This document shows, piece by piece, positions 17,207 to 28,388 of a stretch of 64,000 bases of DNA. Location: positions 1 to 64,000 of the forward strand of contig NZ_NVXQ01000030.1 of the NCBI RefSeq assembly GCF_002733955.1, given 5' to 3'. Each line of letters starts with the position of its first letter. Within the stretch, counting starts at the first letter, position 1. The notes beneath the pieces were generated by a model. That model saw only the letters and a program-made list of their open reading frames with translations, searched no databases and was not told the origin of the DNA. A program made the position numbers and the translations under genes. Source of the DNA: Hoeflea sp. Its GTDB lineage: Bacteria > Pseudomonadota > Alphaproteobacteria > Rhizobiales > Rhizobiaceae.

Positions 17207-17830
17207 ATGGCCGATATCCGCACCCACAAGGGCGATCTGTCCGAACAGGCAATGGCGCGTTACACTGGCGACATTGCGGTCGACACCGAAACCCTGGGCC
17301 TGGTTCCGCACCGCGACCGGCTCTGCGTGGTGCAGCTATCGCCGGGCGACGGCTCGGCCGACGTGATCCAGATCGCAGCCGGGCAGAAACGCGCGCCTAA
17401 CCTTGTGGCCCTGCTCAGGGACCGGAAGAAGCGCAAGCTGTTCCATTACGGCCGTTTCGACATTGCGGTTCTGTTCCACACCTTTGGCGTCACCGCGACG
17501 CCGGTGTTTTGCACCAAGATCGCCTCGCGGCTGACCCGCACCTACACCGACCGTCACGGCCTCAAGGACGTCACCCGCGAGCTGTTGGAGGTCGATCTCT
17601 CCAAGCAGCAGCAATCTTCCGATTGGGCGGCGGAGACGCTGACCAAGGCGCAGCTCGATTATGCCGCCTCCGACGTGCTGCATCTGCATGCGCTGACCGA
17701 AAAGCTGACCGAACGGCTCAAGCGCGAGGGGCGCGAGGCGCATGCCAAGGCCTGTTTCGACTTCCTGCCGACCCGCGCCCAGCTGGATCTGCTGGGCTGG
17801 GACGAGACTGATATTTTTGCGCATAGCTGA
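17207..17830 (+). CDS. RNase D-like 3'-5' exonuclease
   Basis: A 207-aa DEDDy exonuclease domain without the HRDC domains of full-length RNase D. Motifs: AVDTETLG (Exo I, D-x-E) near residue 25, FHYGRFDIAVL (Exo II Asp) near 83, and LDYAASDVLHLHAL (Exo III, Y...D) near 150. Such short forms are common in alphaproteobacteria and trim RNA 3' ends. The ATG at 17207 is selected because the domain begins shortly after it. Confidence 0.9.
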   Translation: MADIRTHKGDLSEQAMARYTGDIAVDTETLGLVPHRDRLCVVQLSPGDGSADVIQIAAGQKRAPNLVALLRDRKKRKLFHYGRFDIAVLFHTFGVTATPVFCTKIASRLTRTYTDRHGLKDVTRELLEVDLSKQQQSSDWAAETLTKAQLDYAASDVLHLHALTEKLTERLKREGREAHAKACFDFLPTRAQLDLLGWDETDIFAHS

Positions 17831-18162
17831 GTGGTCTATGCCCGCCGGGGATGCTGTCTGCTATAGAACTGTTCTCTTACTTGGAGGCACTTTTCGCAAA
17901 CCGCCGTTGGTTTCGCGTGAGGCACTTATATACATGTTATTTTCACGCGCAGCATTCGTGCCGAATTTCAAATGTTGAACCAAAACAGGAAGTTAGAATA
18001 CTCACGACCAAGTAATTGATTGAAAATATGTTTTTCCGTTTCCTGTTGAAATTTCGACTATGGAATGCCATAATAAGTTTGGCAGGCAAGCGCCGGATTA
18101 GTCCCGAGTTATCTTATGGTAGCAGCATTCTTAGCGATGTGGATCAGGGACCCGGGGGCCTG
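17831..18162. other. AT-richer gene-free stretch
   Basis: The base composition shifts to AT-rich. An inverted pair AACAGGAA / TTCCTGTT about 55 bp apart is present. No gene is supported. It borders the DUF3800 gene and may mark the edge of an accessory patch. Confidence 0.4.
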
Positions 18163-18975
18163 TCACCTTTTTTGCATATTGGAAATGAATCTTTTCTGGT
18201 CATCATTTAGTGGTGATTTCCACGGGGGAGGAATAAGCGTGAGTCCGTGGTTGGAAATTGTTCTTTTCACATGCAGATACCTAGGTTTAAGGCTGAGCGC
18301 GTAACGTGGCTCAACATTCCCATACTTATCCGGCTCCAATGCGCAGAACGTAGCACTTGTTACGACATCAGCGATTTGTAGTCCTGCCCTGACTGCGTGG
18401 TTCTCGACGCGAATGTCGGCCGGGTCGAACACTGACCAATCTATTGACCTTATCGGCTTCAGTTTCTCCTTTCCATCCCGCATGAACTCAAAATACTTAC
18501 GCATTTCTTGGTAGTCCGTCCCTGAACGCCGTGAAAAGGTCACGTGCAATTTTGCGGGTTCTCCGTTTGCCTTTAAAGCGCAAGCCTGTGTGAGGCGCTC
18601 CAATAGAAATCGGATCAGATAGTTGTATAGGTGCTGTTTCTTCTTGAAGGAATCGATTTCCTCGCTGTCCAGAATAGTTTCTTTATTGGATGCAACGACA
18701 CACACGCCAATCGGCTTTTCTGCTATTTTCTGACAGGTGACCAATCGCTGAGCATGGTTGAGATTCCGAAAGTGAATTTCACTTTGATTTTTCTTCTCGG
18801 CAAATAACGACAAAATTTCGTCTCGCCAAGACGGGATATGGACGTCATGGATATCTGCTGCGATGACTCCTCCGAGACATAGCCATCTTGATTGGCCAGT
18901 GGTTCCAGGTTGGCGTAATTTTCCAAATCCTTCGTCACCAGCTTCATCTACATATGCGAAATACTTTTGGGGCAT
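18163..18975 (-). CDS. DUF3800 domain protein
   Basis: A 270-aa protein starting at the ATG at 18975 (MPQKYFAYVDEAGDEG). The N-terminal YVDEAGD and the C-terminal NHAVRAGLQIADVVTSA segments are the two conserved ends of DUF3800, a predicted RNase H-like-fold family whose Asp residues could bind metal. Members are common in defence islands and accessory regions; activity is not established. Base use is visibly different from the flanking core genes, suggesting acquisition. The much longer open frame upstream runs through repeats and is not used. Confidence 0.8.
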   Translation of the reverse strand: MPQKYFAYVDEAGDEGFGKLRQPGTTGQSRWLCLGGVIAADIHDVHIPSWRDEILSLFAEKKNQSEIHFRNLNHAQRLVTCQKIAEKPIGVCVVASNKETILDSEEIDSFKKKQHLYNYLIRFLLERLTQACALKANGEPAKLHVTFSRRSGTDYQEMRKYFEFMRDGKEKLKPIRSIDWSVFDPADIRVENHAVRAGLQIADVVTSATFCALEPDKYGNVEPRYALSLKPRYLHVKRTISNHGLTLIPPPWKSPLNDDQKRFISNMQKR

Positions 18976-19210
18976 GTCGCTATGAAGAAGAGTAAAGATT
19001 AAGAGAGTCAAGTCGACGAATTTGACAGCGCAGGAAATGCTGTTGATACGAACAAATGCGAAGCCATTCCGCCGCGCGGTGAAGTAGGCATGCAGAAGCG
19101 ATGCCGCGCAAACAATTCGCCGGGGTTTGACCATGCCAGTCCGGAGGGCCGCGCGTGGGCATTGCCTTACGGAAAATAGGTAAAACGGTGGCGCAACCTG
19201 CGCACGGCCC

Positions 19211-19260
19211 GAATGTCGCCGGATGATGTCCGCATCCGACAGGCAATAACTGCTTCGCTG
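19211..19260. repeat. interspersed repeat, copy 1
   Basis: This 50-bp segment matches 21681-21730 at 40 of 50 positions, including TCGCCGGATGATGT and AACTGCTTCGCTG. Both copies are intergenic and on the same strand. Confidence 0.7.
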
Positions 19261-19707
19261 GTCCGCTTGAGGGTTTTCACCCGACGCGGAGGTCCAAGGG
19301 TTTCCCCAGGCCGCATCCCGGACAGGGGCTGCGGCGGAAGCGTTTGGCGCGGTCTCCGGCACGAAGCATCTCCCCATCCCTGGAGAGGACGGGGCAGATC
19401 TCCGCCACAGGCCCGGTCCGTTGTCCGGCCCCGCCTGCGTGAGCAGGCCGAACCCGAGGACGTCCCGGTGGCCGGCTGACCTCACACGTTGTTGCGAACA
19501 CGAAGGCCGCCGACGGAGCCGCACTTGTCACCGCCTCCTTCCAGTCCCTGCCGCACGTTACGGCAAAGCCCGAAAGGCATTCCTCCCACCTGAACCGAAG
19601 CGTTCGCGATCCATCCGGCAGCGGGAGCAGGGGAATCATCGCATGGATTTTATGGGTGGGGATGAAATTGTGGGAGTAGATCTCACGGTCGCCCTGAGAC
19701 ACCGTCA

Positions 19708-19726
19708 TGCCGGACTTGTTCCGGCA
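19708..19726. repeat. short intergenic palindrome
   Basis: TGCCGGA-CTTGT-TCCGGCA is a perfect 7-bp-arm palindrome, one of a class of intergenic palindromes common in alphaproteobacteria. Confidence 0.6.
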
Positions 19727-19819
19727 TCCAGCTGGCGAGCGTCCGCGAGCCGGTAAGCCGTTGCCAAGCTTGGGTTTGACGAGAATGTTTCCAGCACCCG
19801 CAGAAGCGGGTGCTGCTGG

Positions 19820-19840
19820 ATCCCGGATCAGGTCCGGGAT
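19820..19840. repeat. short intergenic palindrome
   Basis: ATCCCGGA-TCAGG-TCCGGGAT is a perfect 8-bp-arm palindrome, related in style to the one at 19708. Confidence 0.6.
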
Positions 19841-19923
19841 GACGGTCGGAGATATTTTCTTCCTCTCCCACAAGAGAAGAGGAGAGGTGTGTCCTGCCCC
19901 CACCCGGTTTGGCTGCGCTGGCG

Positions 19924-20214
19924 CTAGGCGTATTGCCTTATTCCGGAATAATCGTTCTTCTGCAGGGCAAGGGCCGCGTCATAATGCGCCTGCAGGCTGA
20001 GCCACGTATCAACCCCCATCCCGAAAAGCCTGTCGAGACGATGGGCCGTATCGGCTGTTACAGAGCGGTTTCCAGCCACGATCTCGGATATCCGGTTAGC
20101 GGGCACGCCAATCATGGTCGCGACTTTGCGAGCAGACAGACCATATGGCTTCATGAACTCTTCAAGGAGCATTTCGCCGGGGTGTGTCGGCAGCCGGTTT
20201 GTAGGTAAGCGCAT
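19924..20214 (-). CDS. higA: HigA-type antitoxin (XRE family)
   Basis: A 96-aa protein with the HigA start NRLPTHPGEMLLEEFMKPYGLS and a helix-turn-helix at about residues 27-65 (ARKVATMIGVPANRISEIVAGNR is its core, split here: ARKVATMIGVP, ANRISEIVAGNR). HigA neutralises HigB and represses the operon. It lies 12 bp downstream of the HigB-like gene on the same strand, in the usual higB-higA order. The pair sits in a repeat-rich accessory patch. Confidence 0.9.
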   Translation of the reverse strand: MRLPTNRLPTHPGEMLLEEFMKPYGLSARKVATMIGVPANRISEIVAGNRSVTADTAHRLDRLFGMGVDTWLSLQAHYDAALALQKNDYSGIRQYA

Positions 20215-20226
20215 TGCTGTAACCTC

Positions 20227-20508
20227 CTAGTGGTAGTCTACTATCTCGACCAGCGAGGCCAATCCGTCTTCAAACCGGAAACAGATCCTGTACTGGTCAT
20301 TTATCCATATGGCCCATTGGCCAGAGCGGTCTTTTGTCAGCGGGTGCAGCTTGTTGCCCGGCGGGCTTCTGAGCTGCTCGACCGAACTAACACTGTTGAT
20401 CTGATCAAGTTTGCGCCTCGCTGTCTTGCAGAGACCGGGCTGCAGGCCTTTGACAGGATCGCCATTGAAAACAGCTTCGGTATCCGCATTGGCAAACGAC
20501 ACGATCAT
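20227..20508 (-). CDS. higB: HigB-type toxin (RelE/ParE fold)
   Basis: A 93-aa protein starting at MIVSFANADTEAVF. The segments ARRKLDQINSV, LRSPPGNKLHPL and GQWAIWINDQYRICFRFEDG are the standard HigB pattern, an mRNA interferase acting on translating ribosomes. The in-frame extension upstream to 20637 has no support. It is cotranscribed with higA. The upstream region contains ACGT-ATC-ACGT, a short palindrome that may be part of the HigA operator. Confidence 0.9.
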   Translation of the reverse strand: MIVSFANADTEAVFNGDPVKGLQPGLCKTARRKLDQINSVSSVEQLRSPPGNKLHPLTKDRSGQWAIWINDQYRICFRFEDGLASLVEIVDYH

Positions 20509-20617
20509 ACGTGATACGTAATGCGTACAATGTCTTTTGTCAATCTTGGCGTCAAAGCAACGGCGTGCGGGGAGATGGTTTTCGGGTTCATCTCCCCTGC
20601 CGGGGGCAAGTTGGGTG

Positions 20618-20977
20618 TCAGCGCCGCGGCCTGACAATGCCGATGCGCAGCATCACCTCACGGGGAATGCCGTAAAAGCCCTGCACGTCGCGGGAGGCAT
20701 AGAGGCCGAAAGCCTCGCGCTGGATGATCAGCGACTGCGTCAGCTCGGCGGCCTCCTGCAGCAGGTCTTCACGGTCGCGATTGGGGTTTGGCGTATCGTC
20801 ATGGCGCTTGAGCGCCTCGAGCGCCTCTTCCAGCCGCCTGCCGATCCGGCCAAGGGCCGACGCAGCCTCCTGCTTCGCTTCATGGGCAAAGGCATCGATG
20901 GTGTCGTCGCCCTGCCTGAGGGCCAGGCGCAGCCGGTCCGAAAGTTCCATGCGTGAGATGTGTTTCCGGCGGCGCAC
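20618..20977 (-). CDS. DUF6665-like small protein
   Basis: A 119-aa protein beginning with GTG at 20977, or at the ATG at 20950. The pattern EAASALGRIGRRLEEALEAL then SLIIQREAFGLYASRDVQGFYGIPREVMLRIG resembles the DUF6665 family of alphaproteobacteria: a long helix followed by a QREACGL-like motif. Function is unknown. It is predicted cytosolic and helical. It lies upstream of higBA on the same strand. Confidence 0.6.
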   Translation of the reverse strand: MRRRKHISRMELSDRLRLALRQGDDTIDAFAHEAKQEAASALGRIGRRLEEALEALKRHDDTPNPNRDREDLLQEAAELTQSLIIQREAFGLYASRDVQGFYGIPREVMLRIGIVRPRR

Positions 20978-21161
20978 GTAGTCAATGGCGGTGGGCGAAA
21001 AAAACGTCTTCCGCTTTCAACAGCCGGCCTGCAACGGCAGCGCCCTGAGCGCCGGGCAAGAAATTTCGCGCCCAGGTGAAACTCTTCCGGTGCTCTGCCC
21101 GTCCTTGAAGGGGTCGACGCACTCCGCGTGATGCAGTGCAAAGCAAGAGAAGGATATCGAG

Positions 21162-21581
21162 ATGAAGAAGACCCTTACCGCCGCCGCCGTGATTGCCGCT
21201 GGCCTCCTCGCAACCCAGGCTTTCGCCGCCAGCCATGGTGCCATGGCGGTGATGGGCGAAGATCAGGATGTGTCGGGCGGCACAGTCACGGCGTCGCAGA
21301 TCATGGCGGCGGCCAATGGCTGGCTCGTGGTCCATCGCACCGATGCAGACATGAAGCCCGGCCCGGTGGTGGGTCATGCGCCGCTGAAGGCCGGTGAAAA
21401 CTCCGATGTCACCGCCATCCTCACCGAACAGGTCGAGAGCGGCGAGATGCTGATGCTGATGCTGCATGGCGAGGACGGCGGCACCAGGACCGGCATTTTC
21501 GAATACACGCTCGGCGCCAAGGAAGACGGCCCGGTGCGCGTTGACGGCAAGCTGGTGATGACCGTCATCACCGCGAAGTAA
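21162..21581 (+). CDS. secreted DUF7282-like protein
   Basis: A 139-aa protein with a signal peptide (residues 1-22, ending AFAA) and GAGAAGGA before the ATG. The mature part has the pattern QDVSGGTVTA, NGWLVVHRTD, LMLMLHGEDGG and DGPVRVDGKLV, as in DUF7282 beta-sandwich proteins of unknown function. It is probably periplasmic. It is a single-gene unit with its own terminator. Confidence 0.7.
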   Translation: MKKTLTAAAVIAAGLLATQAFAASHGAMAVMGEDQDVSGGTVTASQIMAAANGWLVVHRTDADMKPGPVVGHAPLKAGENSDVTAILTEQVESGEMLMLMLHGEDGGTRTGIFEYTLGAKEDGPVRVDGKLVMTVITAK

Positions 21582-21615
21582 GCCGCTCCAACTGCCACCC
21601 CTGTTGGCAGCACCT

Positions 21616-21647
21616 GGCGCCCAGGCTTCGGCCCGGGCGCCTTTTTT
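21616..21647 (+). terminator. terminator after secreted protein gene
   Basis: GGCGCCC and GGGCGCC pair around a short loop, followed by TTTTTT. Confidence 0.85.
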
Positions 21648-21680
21648 GTCTCGGTGTCGCAGGGGAAGCTGCCGAAACCC

Positions 21681-21730
21681 GATCTTCGCCGGATGATGTT
21701 CGACTTCAACAGGCAGCAACTGCTTCGCTG
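21681..21730. repeat. interspersed repeat, copy 2
   Basis: It matches 19211-19260 at 40 of 50 positions. It lies between the terminators of two transcription units. Confidence 0.7.
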
Positions 21731-21784
21731 TTTCGCTCCAGGGGTTTGTCTCGACTTTGAACGGCAGCGTTTGGTCGGAGATTC

Positions 21785-21985
21785 CTGCGCGGACCCTCTC
21801 CCCCTTGGTGGGGGAGAATGCGAATTTCAGCATCTTGGCTTCAGCCAAGTGCTGGAAATTCCAAGAGAGGGGGATGCTGGTTCGGCACAAGGACATCCCC
21901 CTCACCTGAAAAATCCATGACTTGGCGCTCACGCACCAAGACCATGATTTTTCTTCCTCTCCCACAAGGGGAGAGGGGGAAGCCA
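21785..21985. repeat. intergenic element with nested inverted repeats
   Basis: A strong hairpin with AATTTC...GAAATT ends and CTTGGC-TTCA-GCCAAG centre spans 21823-21860. It is flanked by CCTCTCCCCC-type segments that are approximately inverted at 21793-21815 and 21955-21980. The layout resembles a miniature palindromic element inserted between terminators. Confidence 0.5.
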
Positions 21986-21993
21986 TACCCCAT

Positions 21994-22022
21994 CAAAAAA
22001 CCCGCCGGATCGCTCCGGCGGG
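21994..22022 (-). terminator. terminator of rpsA unit
   Basis: On the minus strand AACCCGCCGGAGC and its partner form a long GC stem ending in TTTTTT, 30 nt after the rpsA stop. Confidence 0.9.
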
Positions 22023-22052
22023 TTCGTGTCTTGACGGCAGATCCGGGAAGGA

Positions 22053-23759
22053 TCAGTCGTCGCTGTTCTGCTTCTTCAGGGCTGCACCCAGAATGTCGCC
22101 GAGCGAGGCGCCCGAGTCGGACGAGCCGAACTGTGCGACGGCCTGCTTCTCTTCGGCGATTTCCAGCGCCTTGATCGACAGGCCGACCTTGCGGTCCTTC
22201 TTGGAGAAGCTGGTGACGCGGGCGTCGACCGTCTGGCCGACCGAGAAACGCTCCGGGCGCTGCTCGTCACGGTCACGCGACAGGTCCGAGCGGCGGATGA
22301 ACGAAGACAGGTCTTCGTGATCAACCAGAACCACCTCGAGGCCACCGTCGGTGATTGCAGTCACCTTGGCGGAGACGACAGCGTTCTTGCGCAGTTCGCC
22401 GGAAGCAGCTGCGTCGCCGATCGAGTCCTTGCCAAGCTGCTTGATGCCCAGCGAGATGCGTTCCTTGTCGACATCGACGTCAAGCACGACGGCCTTGACC
22501 ATGTCGCCCTTGTTGTACTCCTCGATGACCTGTTCGCCTGGACGGTTCCAGTCGAGGTCGGAGAGGTGAACCATGCCGTCGACATCGCCTTCGAGGCCGA
22601 TGAACAGGCCGAATTCGGTCTTGTTCTTGACTTCGCCTTCGACTTCGGTGCCGGCAGGGTGGCTCTGTGCGAACACTTCCCAAGGATTCTCGAGCGTCTG
22701 CTTGAGACCGAGCGAAATGCGGCGCTTGTTCGGGTCGACTTCGAGAACGACCACGTCAACTTCCTGCGTTGTCGACAGGATCTTGCCGGGGTGCACGTTC
22801 TTCTTGGTCCAGGACATTTCCGAAACGTGGATCAGGCCTTCGATGCCTGGCTCCAGCTCGACGAATGCGCCGTAGTCGGTGATGTTGGTCACGGTACCGG
22901 TGATGCGCTTGCCGGCAGGGTACTTGACGCCGATGCCATCCCACGGATCGCTTTCCAGCTGCTTCATGCCCAGCGAGATGCGGTGTGTGTCCTGGTTGAT
23001 CCGGATGATCTGGACCTTGACGGTCTGGCCGATCGACAGGATCTCGGACGGATGGTTGACGCGGCGCCATGCCATGTCGGTGACGTGCAGCAGGCCGTCG
23101 ATGCCGCCAAGATCAACGAACGCACCGTAATCGGTGATGTTCTTGACCATGCCTTCAACGGTCTGGCCTTCTTCGAGGTTCTGCACGATTTCCGAACGCT
23201 GTTCGGCACGGCTCTCTTCGAGAACGGTACGGCGCGAGACAACGATGTTGCCGCGGCGCTTGTCCATCTTGAGGATTTCGAACGGCTGCGGGATGTGCAT
23301 CAGCGGCGAGACGTCGCGGATCGGACGGATGTCCACCTGGCTGCGCGGCAGGAAGGCCACGGCGCCGTCCAGATCGACGGTGAAGCCGCCCTTGACCTGG
23401 TTGAAGATGACACCTTCAACACGCTCCTGCGCGTTGAACTTCTCTTCGAGACGAACCCAGCTTTCCTCGCGGCGAGCCTTCTCGCGCGACAGCATGGCTT
23501 CGCCAAGGGCGTTTTCGATGCGCTCGACATAGACTTCGACTTCGTCGCCGACCTTGAGCGTGCCGTCCTTTGCCTTGGCGCCGAATTCCTTCAGCGGTAC
23601 GCGGCCTTCGACCTTGAGACCGACGTCGATGATGGCGACGTCCTTCTCGATGGCCATCACGATGCCCTTGGCGACGTAGCCTTCAGCAAGGTCCTGCGTG
23701 GCGATGGATTCAGCAAACAGGGATGCAAAATCCTCTGTCATGGTTTCAGTGTTAGACAT
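22053..23759 (-). CDS. rpsA: 30S ribosomal protein S1
   Basis: A 568-aa protein with six S1 RNA-binding domains in tandem, recognisable by repeated ITDYGAFVDLGG..GLLHVTDM-like cores and the spacer RISLGMKQL / RISLGLKQT. S1 delivers mRNA to the 30S subunit. Length is normal for alphaproteobacteria. AGGAGAATTC precedes the ATG. The minus-strand order aroA, isomerase, paiB, cmk, rpsA includes the cmk-rpsA linkage conserved in many bacteria. The 137-bp gap after cmk is large enough for a separate promoter or leader. Confidence 0.98.
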   Translation of the reverse strand: MSNTETMTEDFASLFAESIATQDLAEGYVAKGIVMAIEKDVAIIDVGLKVEGRVPLKEFGAKAKDGTLKVGDEVEVYVERIENALGEAMLSREKARREESWVRLEEKFNAQERVEGVIFNQVKGGFTVDLDGAVAFLPRSQVDIRPIRDVSPLMHIPQPFEILKMDKRRGNIVVSRRTVLEESRAEQRSEIVQNLEEGQTVEGMVKNITDYGAFVDLGGIDGLLHVTDMAWRRVNHPSEILSIGQTVKVQIIRINQDTHRISLGMKQLESDPWDGIGVKYPAGKRITGTVTNITDYGAFVELEPGIEGLIHVSEMSWTKKNVHPGKILSTTQEVDVVVLEVDPNKRRISLGLKQTLENPWEVFAQSHPAGTEVEGEVKNKTEFGLFIGLEGDVDGMVHLSDLDWNRPGEQVIEEYNKGDMVKAVVLDVDVDKERISLGIKQLGKDSIGDAAASGELRKNAVVSAKVTAITDGGLEVVLVDHEDLSSFIRRSDLSRDRDEQRPERFSVGQTVDARVTSFSKKDRKVGLSIKALEIAEEKQAVAQFGSSDSGASLGDILGAALKKQNSDD

Positions 23760-23896
23760 GAATTCTCCTGGTGACCGCGCACGTGGCGTTCGGTCGGATG
23801 CGCCTGGTTGGTGTTGTTCGGACCGGCGATGCCTGTCTGTCCCGGACCTCCAAGAGGCGGGACACGTACGGCGCGGGACAGGCTCGCTGGCTTTCT

Positions 23897-24544
23897 TCAG
23901 CGTTCGAGCGCAGCATCCACGAGACGCCGGGCAGCTTCGAACGCGGCTTCTATACCCATTTCGGTGGTATCTAGCAAGTGCGCATCGGCAGCTGGCCTGA
24001 GCGGAGAATCGGCGCGTTCGCTGTCACGCGCGTCGCGTTTCTCGATATCGGCCTGAATCGAGGCCAGGTCGGCGGACCCGCCATTGCCGGTGATCTCGTC
24101 ATGGCGGCGTTTGGCCCGCACCGCAGGGCTTGCCGTGACATAGAACTTGATCAGCGCATCCGGACAAACGACGGTGCCGATATCGCGGCCATCGAGCACC
24201 GCGCCCGAGGCTGAGCCGGCAAAGGCCCGCTGCGCCTCGACAAGCGCCTGGCGCACCTGCGGCATCACCGCGACCCTGGAGGCAGCCTCGCCGATCTCGT
24301 GCACCGAGAGCACCGTGCGGTCGAGACCCGACAGATCAAGCGCGCGCGCGGTCTCGGCGGCCACGCCCTCGTCATCGAGCGGCAATCCGCGATCCAGCAG
24401 GGCTTTCGCCGTAGCGCGGTAGGTCAGCCCGGTGTCGAGATGCTTTAGCCCGTAATGGACGGCGAGTTTTCGCGACAGCGTGCCTTTTCCGGCCGCCGCC
24501 GGTCCGTCCACCGCGATCACGATGTGCTTTGCTTGAGAGGTCAT
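23897..24544 (-). CDS. cmk: cytidylate kinase
   Basis: A 215-aa kinase that phosphorylates CMP and dCMP. It has the P-loop [17 protein letters not shown] at residues 12-28, the [12 protein letters not shown]-binding segment, and the [14 protein letters not shown] and KRRHDE motifs. Its ATG overlaps the paiB stop as ATGA, so the two are translationally coupled. Length is normal. Confidence 0.97.
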   Translation of the reverse strand: MTSQAKHIVIAVDGPAAAGKGTLSRKLAVHYGLKHLDTGLTYRATAKALLDRGLPLDDEGVAAETARALDLSGLDRTVLSVHEIGEAASRVAVMPQVRQALVEAQRAFAGSASGAVLDGRDIGTVVCPDALIKFYVTASPAVRAKRRHDEITGNGGSADLASIQADIEKRDARDSERADSPLRPAADAHLLDTTEMGIEAAFEAARRLVDAALER

Positions 24545-25188
24545 GGCTTCACCTTGTCATTGTGCAGGCCGCCACGATCGCCGACCAGCCCGGCCATGGC
24601 CGTCTCGCCTTCGGCCGCCAGTCCCGCCTGAACCCCGCGCCGGTCGGCTTCCGGCCGGTTCTGGCTGACTTTCCATTTGCCGGTCAGCTCCGTGACGGCA
24701 ATCTCGATGCCGACGATGCCGCGCAATTGTGCGGCCACGAAGGCCTCCGGCGCGTCATTGACTTTCCAGGCCTCGGGCCGCTCCGCCTCGTGCCGGTCCG
24801 TGAGTTCGCTTACCTGCGGGCCGAGCCAGTCGGCCCCCTCGTGAACGCTGGCGCTGCCGCGGGCCTGGACCATGGCATAGTTCCAGGTCGGCACCACCTT
24901 GCCGTGCTCGGCCTTGGAGGCATACCAGGACGGCGTCACATAGCTGTCAGCCCCCTGGAACACCACCAGCACATGGGCGCCATCCCGGATCTGCCGCCAT
25001 TGCGGATTGGCCTTCGACAGGTGAGCCCGCAACACCGTGGCGCCGTCTTTGACAGACACCAGAAACGGCACCGGGTTGGCCATCGCTTCGCTGCCAGCGG
25101 TCGAGATCAGCAGACCCAGCGGATGCGCCTCAATCAGCGCCCGCAGCACGGTCTCGTCTGTTTCCTCGAACTGTGGTGGTGAATACAT
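24541..25188 (-). CDS. PaiB-type FMN-binding protein
   Basis: A 215-aa protein with the PaiB signature: [11 protein letters not shown] start, HPLGLL near 22, [20 protein letters not shown], and [22 protein letters not shown] near residues 105-126. The family binds FMN or haem in a split-barrel fold; B. subtilis PaiB is a negative regulator of sporulation and protease genes, but the role here is unknown. It lies between the isomerase and cmk and overlaps cmk by four bases. Confidence 0.9.
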   Translation of the reverse strand: MYSPPQFEETDETVLRALIEAHPLGLLISTAGSEAMANPVPFLVSVKDGATVLRAHLSKANPQWRQIRDGAHVLVVFQGADSYVTPSWYASKAEHGKVVPTWNYAMVQARGSASVHEGADWLGPQVSELTDRHEAERPEAWKVNDAPEAFVAAQLRGIVGIEIAVTELTGKWKVSQNRPEADRRGVQAGLAAEGETAMAGLVGDRGGLHNDKVKP

Positions 25189-25260
25189 CAGATCAGGTCC
25201 TGTGCAGAAATGGCCGGCCGCTCCGCATCGCGCGGAACGTCAATGCGGCAGCCGGCGATT

Positions 25261-27320
<2,060 letters not shown>

Positions 27321-27480
27321 CTATCACAGCCATTGGCGAAGCGTCATCCGGCCAGCTACGATTTTTGGCCAGAATGGCTTTGACAGCCGCGTTCAACATC
27401 ATTATGGGGTCCGGACCCGCCGAAACGGGAAGGCAGGTTTTCCAACCTTGGTCTTCCTGCCAGTTCAAGAGGCTTCGACA

Positions 27481-27885
27481 GTGGCAAAACCGGAACTTGG
27501 AACAAAACGCACTTGCCCCGAAACCGGGCGCAAATTCTATGATCTGAACAAAGATCCGATCGTCTCTCCCTATACGGGCAAGACGTATCCCATCTCGTTC
27601 TTCGAAGAGACGGCCAAGATTGCCGTAGTCGAGAAGGAAGAGGAAGAGGAAGAGGAAGAAGTCGCAGAAGTCGAGGAAGAATCGGCTGACGTGGAGATCG
27701 TTTCGCTGGAAGAGGCGGACGACGAAACCAAGGTCAAGGGCAAGTCGGATGATCTGCCGGATATCGACGATGACGTTGAAATCGACGATGACGATGACGA
27801 CGACACGTTCCTGGCCGACGACGATGATGATGATGACGACGATGTCAGCGACATTATCGGCGTCAACGACGAAGACGACGACTAA
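27481..27885 (+). CDS. FYDLN-acid (TIGR02300) family protein
   Basis: A 134-aa protein starting with GTG (AKPELGTKRTCPETGRKF). The N-terminal 50 residues contain FYDLNKDPIVSPYTGKTYP, the family hallmark with two possible zinc-ligand positions. The rest is extremely acidic, with runs of Glu then Asp. Function is unknown; the family is largely confined to alphaproteobacteria. A longer open frame extends upstream but overlaps the aroA promoter side and is not used. Confidence 0.92.
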   Translation: MAKPELGTKRTCPETGRKFYDLNKDPIVSPYTGKTYPISFFEETAKIAVVEKEEEEEEEEVAEVEEESADVEIVSLEEADDETKVKGKSDDLPDIDDDVEIDDDDDDDTFLADDDDDDDDDVSDIIGVNDEDDD

Positions 27886-28059
27886 GGTGACCGGTCCTGA
27901 TTTGCGCTGAAAGCCGCCTGGTTTTCAAAACTGCAAAAAGGATTGATTTTTCATCTTGATCTTGTGCGGCAGCAGAAGTATGAAGCCGCACCTGCCCGCC
28001 ACTTTCGAGTGTCAGGCAACTCGCAGGGATCGGTTCTTGACTTCGATCCTTCGCGTCCC

Positions 28060-28135
28060 GGGGCCATAGCTCAGCTGGGAGAGCGCCTGCATGGCATGCA
28101 GGAGGTCAGCGGTTCGATCCCGCTTGGCTCCACCA
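28060..28135 (+). tRNA. tRNA-Ala(GGC)
   Basis: A 76-nt tRNA with encoded CCA. The acceptor GGGGCCA pairs with TGGCTCC, the D-arm is TAGCTCAGCTGGGAGAGC, the anticodon loop ATGGCAT has anticodon GGC, and the T-arm is GGTTCGATCC. Confidence 0.97.
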
Positions 28136-28388
28136 TTTTCCTTCCACGTAATATCCATAACGTCCGGGTTCGAACCCTCTTGGCGCGATTCGTCTGCCGG
28201 GGCTCGCAAGCCCGCCGCGGCCGCTCGAATCGGGCAATGTCATCACGGCTCTGGGATGCAGCCTTCGGTGTCAGGTGCAACTGTTTGATAACCACACCGT
28301 GCAAAACCGGCCGTCAATCTCGTCGCTTTTACCGGTATTGAAGAGTTTTCGGCCGATTGTCTCATGGGACAGAAGTGGGGAAACAATC

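Larger units (their letters stand above)
18976..19923. other. gene-free region built of repeats
   Basis: No convincing gene. It contains one copy of an interspersed 50-bp repeat (19211-19260), two short palindromes of the TCCCGGA...TCCGGGA kind, and a CTCTCCCACAAG segment that recurs near 21960. Long open frames here are translations of these repeats. The GC-rich block at about 19270-19640 remains unexplained. Confidence 0.5.

Noticed and set aside
15748-17229. 493-codon minus-strand frame opposite the BMP gene
   Set aside because: It is a shadow of the BMP gene and runs across its terminator and the neighbouring gene ends.
19240-19660. Possible structured RNA such as RNase P RNA or tmRNA in a GC-rich block
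   Set aside because: I could not find the conserved RNase P core (GAAAGTCCGG) or a tmRNA acceptor/tag on either strand.
19277-19903. 208-codon minus-strand frame upstream of the DUF3800 gene
   Set aside because: Its translation is that of intergenic palindromic repeats and low-complexity GC-rich sequence, with no ribosome-binding site or domain.
22317-23774. 485-codon open frame antisense to rpsA
   Set aside because: Its repeats mirror the six S1 domains; rpsA is certain on the other strand.
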